Shown piece after piece: positions 35,584 to 42,290 of a DNA stretch of 64,000 nt; positions within the stretch are counted from its first letter, which is position 1, and the number at the start of each line of letters is the position of its first letter. A model generated the notes under the pieces. The model was not told the origin of the DNA and searched no databases. It saw only the letters and a list, made by a program, of their open reading frames with translations. The DNA lies in NCBI GenBank assembly GCA_937870825.1, contig CALMZO010000151.1:62001-126000 (forward strand), given 5' to 3'. The stretch comes from an uncultured Chloroflexota bacterium. Its GTDB lineage: Bacteria; Chloroflexota; Anaerolineae; UBA4142; SHND01. A program made the translations under genes and the position numbers.

Positions 35584-37425
35584 TCATTCCACCGTCACAC
35601 TTTTTGCCAAATTGCGCGGCTGGTCCACATCACAGCCGCGCGCAACCGCGACATAGTACGACAAGAGTTGCAGCGGCGCGAGCGCGAGAATCGGTACGAG
35701 ATGTTCCGGCGCGGATGGGATATAAATCACATCGTCGGCGTGTTGCGCGATGAACGTATCGCCCTCTGTCGCAATCGCAATCACCGGCGCGCGGCGCGCG
35801 CGCACTTCTTGCATGTTGCTCACCACTTTGTCCAATGTCGCGCTGCGCGTCGCGATCGCAATCACCGGAATCTCCGGGTCAAGCATAGCAATCGGTCCGT
35901 GTTTCAATTCGCCTGCCGCGTACGCTTCCGCGTGCAGATAGCTCACCTCTTTGAGTTTCAACGCGCCTTCCAACGCGGCAACGTAGCCGAACCCGCGTCC
36001 AAAGAAAAACGCGGAACGATGCGCGGTCAATTTTTCCGCGAGCGATTTTGCTTGTTGTTCCGCGCCCAGCGTCGCCTCCACCAAATCTGGCAAGCGCAGA
36101 AAAGTCGAAAGCGTTATTCGTCGTTCGTCGTTCGTCATTCGTCCATTCCGTATCGCCCACCACAACGCGACGAGTTCCAACAACGCGACTTGCGCCGTGT
36201 ACGTTTTCGTCGCGACGACGCCGATTTCGGGACCGACGCGCAAATAAATTACCGCGTCCGCGCCGCGCGTAATCGAACTACCGACGACGTTCGTCAATGC
36301 CAGCGTTTGCGCGCCGCGTTCTTTTGCGAGCCGAAAACACGCTAACGTATCCGCTGTTTCGCCTGACTGCGTGATGAGAATCAGCAATGTTTTGCCGTCA
36401 ACGACAGGCGACGCGTAACGGTACTCGGACGCGATTTCAACATTCACGGGCACGCGCACCCATTGTTCCAACGCGAGTTTCGCCGCTAGTCCCGCGTGAT
36501 ACGACGTGCCGCACGCGACGATATGCGCGCGCTCGATGCGTTCAAAATCAATCGCGTCGAGTTCGGGCAAGTGAACGCCGTCCGTGTCCACGCGTCCGCG
36601 CAGTGCGTTCGCCAGCGCGGCGGGCTGCTCGAAAATTTCTTTGGTGAAAAACGTTGGGTAGCCGCCTTTTTCTGCGCTCGTCACATCCCACGTCACCTCG
36701 AACGGTTCGCGTTCGACGCTTTCACCGTCAAGCGTAAAAATTCGCACGGCATCATGCGTGAGCGCGACGACTTCGCCATCTTGAATAATCAACGCTTTGC
36801 GCGTGTGTTCCAGCAGCGCGGGAATGTCTGACGCGAACAGATTTTCATTTTCGCCGACGCCGACGATGAGCGGCGAAAAATGCCGCGCGCCGATGATTAA
36901 ATCGGGGACACGCGCGTCCATCACCACGAACGAATACGCGCCGCGCACAAGTTTCAACGCCGCGCGCACCGCGTCAATAAAATTCACCGCGCCCGCATTT
37001 CCGCGTTTCGCAAATTCTTCTTCGACGAGATGCGCGAAAATTTCCGTGTCCGTTTGCGATTGAAACACATGCCCGCGCGTTTTCAACTCCTCGCGCAGCT
37101 CCGCGTAATTTTCAATGATGCCGTTGTGTATCACCACGACGCGTCCGCTTTCGTCGGTGTGCGGATGCGCATTCACGTCATTCGGCGCGCCGTGCGTTGC
37201 CCAGCGCGTATGCCCCATTCCCAGCGTGCCGCGCGGCGCGCTGCCGTTCAATTCATTTGTGAGTTGTGATAATTTTCCTTCGCGTTTCCGAATTTCAATT
37301 TTGCCTTCGGACGTGCGTACCGCAATTCCGGCTGAATCGTACCCGCGATATTCGAGTCGTTTGAGTCCGTCGAGCAAAACCGGACCGACCTCTTTGTACC
37401 CGACATAACCAACAATGCCGCACAT
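35584..37425 (-). CDS. glmS: glutamine-fructose-6-phosphate aminotransferase (isomerising)
   Basis: A 613-residue two-domain enzyme that makes glucosamine 6-phosphate for cell-wall sugars. The glutaminase half starts MCGIVGY (Cys2 nucleophile) and has 'GMGHTRWATHG' and 'HNGIIENY'. Two SIS domains follow ('ACGTSYHAG', 'ITQSGETADT', 'GRGFGYVAALEGALKLKEVSYLHAEAY'), with the C-terminal 'PRNLAKSVTVE' tail. AAGGAG eight bases before ATG 37425 fixes the start. Between the SIS domains residues ~426-437 (RMTNDERRITL) are encoded by a dispersed ATTCGTC-type repeat (36114-36148), an in-frame insertion in an essential gene. I see no glmS ribozyme in the leader. Confidence 0.95.
   Translation of the reverse strand: MCGIVGYVGYKEVGPVLLDGLKRLEYRGYDSAGIAVRTSEGKIEIRKREGKLSQLTNELNGSAPRGTLGMGHTRWATHGAPNDVNAHPHTDESGRVVVIHNGIIENYAELREELKTRGHVFQSQTDTEIFAHLVEEEFAKRGNAGAVNFIDAVRAALKLVRGAYSFVVMDARVPDLIIGARHFSPLIVGVGENENLFASDIPALLEHTRKALIIQDGEVVALTHDAVRIFTLDGESVEREPFEVTWDVTSAEKGGYPTFFTKEIFEQPAALANALRGRVDTDGVHLPELDAIDFERIERAHIVACGTSYHAGLAAKLALEQWVRVPVNVEIASEYRYASPVVDGKTLLILITQSGETADTLACFRLAKERGAQTLALTNVVGSSITRGADAVIYLRVGPEIGVVATKTYTAQVALLELVALWWAIRNGRMTNDERRITLSTFLRLPDLVEATLGAEQQAKSLAEKLTAHRSAFFFGRGFGYVAALEGALKLKEVSYLHAEAYAAGELKHGPIAMLDPEIPVIAIATRSATLDKVVSNMQEVRARRAPVIAIATEGDTFIAQHADDVIYIPSAPEHLVPILALAPLQLLSYYVAVARGCDVDQPRNLAKSVTVE
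36114..36148. repeat. ATTCGTC-type repeat inside glmS
   Basis: Tandem TTCGTC(A/G) units on the plus strand, matching 41571-41626, 44325-44367 (inside the YfhO-like gene) and 63551-63581. On the coding strand it reads ATGACGAACGACGAACG. Confidence 0.75.
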
Positions 37426-37880
37426 GGTTGTTTCTCCTTGAACGAATGACGATTGGCGCCAGACGACGCGTGTGGTGTGCAGGCGCAAAGTGTTGCCGTC
37501 AAACGTGAAACGTAAAACGTCACGCATGAAAAAAATCGCGCGTGAAGCGTGTGGATTGAATTGTAGATTTTTTGGGATTTGACGCGTGCGTTTTGTCGTG
37601 CCAGTCACCTGTCAGTTTTGCCGCGTGCGTCGGGAGAGGGGATAAAATTATTGTCCTTCGACTCTGCTCAGGACAATGGAGGCATCCGCTGAACTTTCGA
37701 TTTTTCGATTACACAAAACGTAATCGTTAACACTCGCCTCGCGGCGAGGAACCTCCACCTCGTCAACTCCACCTCACCTCTCACCCCAACCCCTCTCCCC
37801 TCTCCTGTATTTCAGGAGAGGGGAGAGGGGCGAAGGGGAGTGGGGTGAGGCGAGTCCGTGCGCTCATTTTCCCCGTTGTT
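37426..37880. other. repeat-rich intergenic region without a gene
   Basis: This 455-bp gap lies between the plsC stop and the glmS start. It holds the glmS leader, a CGTGAAACG-type repeat near 37497-37525, a TCCTTCGACTCTGCTCAGGA-type element near 37652-37671 and a large palindrome (37772-37850). I see no coding potential. Confidence 0.7.
37772..37850. repeat. long pyrimidine/purine palindrome
   Basis: Imperfect inverted repeat of about 36 bases per arm: CCTCACC..CACCCCAACCCCTCTCC on the left and GGAGAGGGGAGAGGGG..GGGGTGAGG on the right, loop TATTT. It resembles REP-like palindromes common in genomes of this type. A shorter relative sits at 18637-18665, just after the T-box terminator. Confidence 0.75.
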
Positions 37881-38627
37881 TTAATTGGTCAAAGGCATCA
37901 CCTCATTTCGTACGTTTGCGTTTCCTACCTGCGACGCATGATACGGTAAAAGGTAACGCGGCGCAAATTTTTCAATGTCAGAGTAAGCGCCGCGATATTC
38001 TTCAGGCAGCATCGTCGCAAGCGTGTACATGATTTCATCCGTCACAATGGAAATTTCTTCGCGCGAAATTTTCCGGTCGAGCGGTTTCACAATCAGCGGC
38101 GCGTGAATGCGAACGTGAATCGGGTTGCGGCGAAATTTTTTCAACGTCGGCACGAGTGAACGTCCGCCCCACAATGCGACAGGCAAAACAGGTACGCCTG
38201 CGCGCGCGGCAATCAAACCCGCGCCCTCGTGCGCTTTTTGCAGACCGCCCGTTTTCGCGCGCGTGCCTTCGGGCGCCATCAACAATGCGTGTCCCGCGCG
38301 CAAAACTTTGAACGCGTTTTTGAACGCTTGCATGTCGGCTTCGCCGCGCCGCACCGGAAACGAACCGTACGCGTCAAACATCCATTTCCATTTCCCTTCA
38401 AAGACCTCGTGTTTCGCCATCGGAAAAATATCGGGACGCAAGTACGCGGTGGGAATCAACGGGTCAAGAAAATGCGTGTGATTGATGATGATGAGCAACG
38501 GTCCTGTGCGCGGAACATTCTCACGTCCCTGGACATCCAATTCCAAAATCAGACGATACCATTGGCGCAAGACCCAATTTGCAAACGGATGAAATGCGGC
38601 AATCACGCGTTCGTCGCGTAGATTCAT
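37881..38627 (-). CDS. plsC: 1-acyl-sn-glycerol-3-phosphate acyltransferase family protein
   Basis: A 248-residue acyltransferase with the catalytic HX4D motif NHTHFLDP, 'FPVRRGEAD' (block II) and 'LLMAPEGTRAKTGG' (block III). It transfers an acyl group to lysophosphatidate or a similar acceptor at the membrane. The start overlaps the cmk stop by four bases, so it is the last gene of the scpB-hicBA-rluB-cmk operon. Confidence 0.9.
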   Translation of the reverse strand: MNLRDERVIAAFHPFANWVLRQWYRLILELDVQGRENVPRTGPLLIIINHTHFLDPLIPTAYLRPDIFPMAKHEVFEGKWKWMFDAYGSFPVRRGEADMQAFKNAFKVLRAGHALLMAPEGTRAKTGGLQKAHEGAGLIAARAGVPVLPVALWGGRSLVPTLKKFRRNPIHVRIHAPLIVKPLDRKISREEISIVTDEIMYTLATMLPEEYRGAYSDIEKFAPRYLLPYHASQVGNANVRNEVMPLTN

Positions 38628-39328
38628 GATGTCGTCCCCTGCGTATGCGCTTGCAAAATTTGCATTACACGCGCCACCGTTTCCTCAATCGTCAACGCGC
38701 TGTTGTCGAGAATCACCGCGTCGTCCGCCGCGCGCAAGGGCGCAACACTGCGCGACGAATCAAATTCATCACGTTTCAAAATTTCTTGGCGCATCTGCTC
38801 AAAGGTCACTTGCTGCCCGCGCGCCAAACGGTCTTGCATGCGCCGCGTCGCGCGCGCGTCCACGGATGCGGTGAGAAAAATTTTGCATTCCGCGTTTGGC
38901 AAAACGACTGTGCCAATGTCGCGCCCCGCCAAAATCACATTGCCGCGCTCGGCGATGCGGCGTTGTTGCGTCGTCATCGCGTTTCGCACGCCCGCGTAGG
39001 CGGACACCGCAGATACGTTGCGGTCCACCTCGGGACGATGCAGTTCCCGCGAGACATCGCGCTTATCTAGTGTAACGACGCAATGTTTCGTATTGTGATT
39101 CGCGGGAGTCACATTGATTTCGACAGATTCGGCAAGGTCTGTTACGGCGCGTTCATCGTCTATCGAAATTCCGCGCGCTAACGCTTCGTTTGTCACCGCG
39201 CGATACATCAAGCCCGTGTCCAAATAAAAATAACCGAGCGCGTCCGCAAGCCGTTCGGCGAGAACACTTTTGCCCGATGCAGCAGGTCCGTCAATGGCGA
39301 TGGCGCGCGGCAAGGTATCATGTGTCAT
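38624..39328 (-). CDS. cmk: cytidylate kinase
   Basis: A 234-residue P-loop kinase: 'IAIDGPAASGKSVLAERLA' (Walker A), 'LDTGLMYRAVT' (CMP site), 'LAGRDIGTVVLP' and the lid 'RDEFDSSRSVAPLRAADDAV'. It phosphorylates CMP and dCMP. It lies three bases after rluB and overlaps plsC by four bases, so expression is coupled. rluB-cmk-plsC is a common order. Confidence 0.95.
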   Translation of the reverse strand: MTHDTLPRAIAIDGPAASGKSVLAERLADALGYFYLDTGLMYRAVTNEALARGISIDDERAVTDLAESVEINVTPANHNTKHCVVTLDKRDVSRELHRPEVDRNVSAVSAYAGVRNAMTTQQRRIAERGNVILAGRDIGTVVLPNAECKIFLTASVDARATRRMQDRLARGQQVTFEQMRQEILKRDEFDSSRSVAPLRAADDAVILDNSALTIEETVARVMQILQAHTQGTTS

Positions 39329-39331
39329 GTG

Positions 39332-40309
39332 TCAAGGGCGGCTTTTCGATTTTCGAGCGCGCATCTCCGTTCGGGGCGAGTTTTCAATTGGCTTGTTTCG
39401 TTTTTCCCTGCGCTCTGCGCGTTTTGCATTGCGTTTGTCAATGTGAGTTGACGGTTTTGCTTTTGCCCAGCCCGGTTTTCGCTTGGGCAATGTGCGCTTT
39501 ACATTTGACGCCTCACGCTTGGCGCCCGAGGGCTTGCGTTGTGCGCTCAATGTGTCTCCTTTCTCGTTTCTCTTTTTTGCAGACGCGCTGTTTTTTAGCT
39601 GAGCGACTTCATCCTTGCTCAATTTTCGCCATTCGCCAATTTTCAAATTTCCGAGTTTCAAAAAACCCATGCGGACGCGAATCAACCGTTTGACAGGATG
39701 TCCCAATGCCGCGCACATGTGACGAATCTGGCGTTTTTTGCCTTCGTGCAAAATAATTCGCAGCCACGTTTCGTCGCGTCCCGCTTCGCCGAACGGTTGA
39801 CTGCGCCCGGCGCGTTCCGCGCTGTCTGCGCGCAGCCATTCGCCGTCGTACAAAATGCCGCGTTCGAGGCGTTCCATCACTTTGTCATCCGGCGAACCAA
39901 ATACGAGCGCGAGATATTCTTTTTCGTGTTCGTAACGCGGATGCGTCAACCGATTCGCGAGTTCGCCGTCATTCGTGAGCAGCAGCATCCCTTCGCTCAT
40001 CAAGTCCAACCGCCCCGCCGCAAACAAGCGCCGCCCATCGGGAACGAGGTCGAGCGCGGTTTTTAATTCCGCCGTGTCATCGCGGTCCGAAATATAGTTG
40101 CGCGGTTTATTCAAGATATAGTACGCTTTGGTTTCAATCGCAACGAGTTGATTGTCCACCAAAATTTTATCGCGTTCGGGGTCCGCTTGCGCGCCGAGTT
40201 GATTGACGACTTGGCCATTCACGCGCACGCGTCCCGCCAAAATCATTTCTTCGGCGTGACGACGCGAGGCGATGCCCGCTTGAGCTAAAAGTTTCTGAAG
40301 ACGTTCCAT
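39332..40309 (-). CDS. rluB: rRNA pseudouridine synthase, RsuA/RluB family
   Basis: About 325 residues. N-terminal S4 domain ('RLQKLLAQAGIASRRHAEEMI'), then the catalytic domain with GRLDLMSEG (catalytic Asp), 'LRIILHEGKKRQIRHMC' and 'LIRVRMGFLKLG'. After about residue 240 an ~85-residue Lys/Arg-rich tail is added, longer than usual and probably disordered or RNA-binding. The start is ATG 40309, overlapping the hicA stop (TGATG); a GTG one codon upstream is possible. Normally this gene follows scpB directly; here hicBA is inserted between them. Confidence 0.92.
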   Translation of the reverse strand: MERLQKLLAQAGIASRRHAEEMILAGRVRVNGQVVNQLGAQADPERDKILVDNQLVAIETKAYYILNKPRNYISDRDDTAELKTALDLVPDGRRLFAAGRLDLMSEGMLLLTNDGELANRLTHPRYEHEKEYLALVFGSPDDKVMERLERGILYDGEWLRADSAERAGRSQPFGEAGRDETWLRIILHEGKKRQIRHMCAALGHPVKRLIRVRMGFLKLGNLKIGEWRKLSKDEVAQLKNSASAKKRNEKGDTLSAQRKPSGAKREASNVKRTLPKRKPGWAKAKPSTHIDKRNAKRAERREKRNKPIENSPRTEMRARKSKSRP

Positions 40310-40536
40310 CACAACAAATCCTCGAGTTCTTGTTTGCTTATTCCTACTTGACCCAACATATTGAGAAGAGTGCCGGGAGGAATATTCTTGGTCCGATGAA
40401 ATGCAACCGTAACACGTCTTTTCGTTAGCGGATGGCGATACATACGATGACTTCCTTTGGCGCGCCGAAAGACAAAGCCCAGTTTTTCGATAACGCGAAT
40501 AAAGTCAGGAGCCGTGATGCGCGCAAGCTTTGCCAT
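40309..40536 (-). CDS. hicA: HicA family toxin
   Basis: A 75-residue YcfA/HicA protein with the double-stranded-RNA-binding-like fold: 'GFVFRRAKGSHRMYRHP' with the catalytic His of the GSH motif, then 'VAFHRTKNIPPGTLLNMLGQVGIS'. HicA is an mRNA interferase that needs no ribosome. It starts one base into the hicB stop and ends one base into the rluB start, so the module is tightly packed in the operon. Confidence 0.92.
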   Translation of the reverse strand: MAKLARITAPDFIRVIEKLGFVFRRAKGSHRMYRHPLTKRRVTVAFHRTKNIPPGTLLNMLGQVGISKQELEDLL

Positions 40537-40784
40537 TATGCAGCTACCGCGAGCTGAACTTGTTCAATATGGTCTTCGGGAATTGGCTCGCCTTCTTCTT
40601 CAAGGTCTTTAAGGTAAAGTTCGATTGCCTCGCGAATATTTGTTAGAGCTTGGGCGCGATTTTCACCATAGCTAAAACATCCAGGCAACGCAGGTACGGA
40701 TGCATTGTAGTACCCCATGAAATCGGGGGCTGTTTCTGGTTGCAAAAGGATTGTAAAAGTAAGGTTTTTGTTCATTGTCTCCAT
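40536..40784 (-). CDS. hicB: HicB family antitoxin
   Basis: An 82-residue protein with the HicB partial RNase H fold: 'PDFMGYYNASVPALPGCFSYGENRAQALTNIREAIELYLKDLEEEGEPIPED'. It has no C-terminal DNA-binding extension, so it may not autoregulate. It binds and blocks HicA. The antitoxin-first order is the less frequent arrangement but is well known. It begins five bases after a decayed TMEM175-like fragment. Confidence 0.92.
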   Translation of the reverse strand: METMNKNLTFTILLQPETAPDFMGYYNASVPALPGCFSYGENRAQALTNIREAIELYLKDLEEEGEPIPEDHIEQVQLAVAA

Positions 40785-40788
40785 CTCC

Positions 40789-40923
40789 TCATCGTTCTAA
40801 AGTCTTTTCAATCCGCCGGTCAGGAATCAACCAAATGAGCGCGACAAAAACATACCACGCGTACGCAAGCCACGCGTTGATGAAAGCCAACGGAATTGCG
40901 AACGCATACGGTACGAGCGAAAT
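40789..40923 (-). pseudogene. C-terminal fragment of a TMEM175/DUF1211-type membrane protein
   Basis: The 44 codons directly after the scpB stop, in the same frame, read as a hydrophobic segment ending 'FVALIWLIPDRRIEKTLER' and a TGA. This ending is typical of TMEM175 (DUF1211) potassium-channel-like proteins. There is no ATG, GTG or TTG at a sensible place and the rest of the ~200-residue protein is absent, so it is a remnant. It marks the junction where hicBA entered the scpB-rluB operon. Confidence 0.65.
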
Positions 40924-41547
40924 TTAGTTCTCAACGGGAATCCGTTCATTCTCGATGCTAACATCCAGCTCACGCCTCCGAGTCTCAAGAGTCGGCAACA
41001 CCGGCATCATCTCTTCGGGCAGCGGTGGCAACTGTTCCAAACTCGTCAGACCAAAATAATGCAAAAAGTCGAACGTCGTCGCATAGAGCGTCGGATGCCC
41101 TACCGTGTCCAATTCACCGACGGGTTCGATGAGATTCCGCGCGAGCAATGTGTGAATCACACCGTCGCAATTCACGCCGCGAATGTTTTCGATTTGTGGA
41201 CGCGTGACAGGTTGACGATACGCGATGATGGCAAGCGTTTCCAACGCGGCGGGCGAAAGACGCGGCGCGGTGTCGAGTCCCAAATACTTGCCGACTTGTT
41301 CCGAAACTTCGGGCGCGCTTACAAACTGCACGCGTTCGCGCATACGCTGCAATCGAATCCCGCGCGACGAAAAATCATTTTCAATTTCCATCAGCGCGTT
41401 TTCAATGGTCGCGGCGTCCTGTTCCAACGCCTGCGCCAACGTTTCGACAGAAACGGGTCCGTCCGAAACGAGAACAAACGCCTCCACCAACGTTTTCAAA
41501 TTCGCCGCGAAATTCACCGCGGCTGCGTTTTGCGATTCCTCAGTCAT
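40924..41547 (-). CDS. scpB: segregation and condensation protein B
   Basis: A 207-residue ScpB with two winged-helix domains: 'LKTLVEAFVLVSDGPVSVETLAQAL' at the front and 'LSPAALETLAIIAYRQPVTRPQIENIRGVNCDGVIHTLLARNLIEPVG' in the middle, the family signature. It binds the ScpA kleisin and supports the SMC complex. Its C-terminal tail is acidic. It lies between the amaP-like gene and the hicBA insertion in a long minus-strand run. Confidence 0.93.
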   Translation of the reverse strand: MTEESQNAAAVNFAANLKTLVEAFVLVSDGPVSVETLAQALEQDAATIENALMEIENDFSSRGIRLQRMRERVQFVSAPEVSEQVGKYLGLDTAPRLSPAALETLAIIAYRQPVTRPQIENIRGVNCDGVIHTLLARNLIEPVGELDTVGHPTLYATTFDFLHYFGLTSLEQLPPLPEEMMPVLPTLETRRRELDVSIENERIPVEN

Positions 41548-41570
41548 GGTTCGTGGTTCGTTGGTGATGT

Positions 41571-41626
41571 GTCATTCGTCGTTCGTCATTCGTCATTTTG
41601 AATTTCGTATTTCGCATTTGTCATTT
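41571..41626. repeat. ATTCGTC-type repeat, intergenic
   Basis: Tandem and degenerate TCATTCGTCGTTCGTC units between scpB and the amaP-like gene, reaching the last codons of the latter. Same family as 36114, 44325 and 63551. Confidence 0.7.
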
Positions 41627-42250
41627 CGCTGCCGCTTCATTCGCTTCTTCTTGTTTCGCGGAAATCAGGCGCGGCAAATCCATTTTGGGCAAATCGGTCA
41701 CGCCTTTTTTCGGCGTTTTCATCTGTTCCAATTTAATTTGCACTTTGCCCACGCGCAAACCGAGGCCCCCTTCCAACACGGTGCGCGCAACATCCATCAC
41801 CTGATTCGTCTTTTGTTTCACATCCACATCGGACGTTGTAACCAAATCCACCATCACATCCACACCATCGCCTTTGCCCTTGAATACTTTGGGCTGCGCG
41901 CGAAGCACGCCCGGCAGCGGGTCAAGTGCGTACTGCAATTGTGTCATAATCGCGTCCGCGCTCATCAAGACGTCCGCGCCCTGAATGGACTTGAGACGCA
42001 TTCGCAGTTTGCCGCTCGGCATGAGTTCCAAATACAGCAGCAGCAACGAAAACACCAACGCCAAAATCGCGACGCCGATGCAAAAGAATTGCGGCGGTCC
42101 CAATTGTTCTGCCGTAATGGCATTCAGCGCGGGCGTCAGTGTCGCTCCAATCGCGGGGCGTGCAAAAATAACTCCACCCACCGCCGCGCACGAAAACAAC
42201 ACGACGAAAAGCAAAAGCATTACAATCAGAGTTCGATTGATGAAATTCAT
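41621..42250 (-). CDS. AmaP-like membrane-anchored Asp23-type protein
   Basis: A 209-residue protein with two N-terminal membrane segments (about residues 8-32 and 55-75) followed by an alkaline-shock-like domain ('ADAIMTQLQYALDPLPGV', 'VDVMVDLVTTSDVDVKQKTNQVMDVARTVLEGGLGLRVGKVQIKLEQM'). This layout matches AmaP, the membrane anchor of Asp23/Gls24 envelope-stress proteins. GAGG seven bases before ATG 42250 supports the start. It lies in the cluster with cdaA and cdaR, which fits a role in envelope homeostasis. Confidence 0.78.
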   Translation of the reverse strand: MNFINRTLIVMLLLFVVLFSCAAVGGVIFARPAIGATLTPALNAITAEQLGPPQFFCIGVAILALVFSLLLLYLELMPSGKLRMRLKSIQGADVLMSADAIMTQLQYALDPLPGVLRAQPKVFKGKGDGVDVMVDLVTTSDVDVKQKTNQVMDVARTVLEGGLGLRVGKVQIKLEQMKTPKKGVTDLPKMDLPRLISAKQEEANEAAAK

Positions 42251-42290
42251 GATGGCACCTCGCGGAACAAGAATGACGCGTATTATATCT

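Noticed and set aside
37426-37600. glmS ribozyme
   Set aside because: The leader shows no recognisable catalytic core and contains repeat sequence.
37426-37880. Small genes in the repeat-rich gap
   Set aside because: Open frames are short, repeat-derived and lack ribosome sites.
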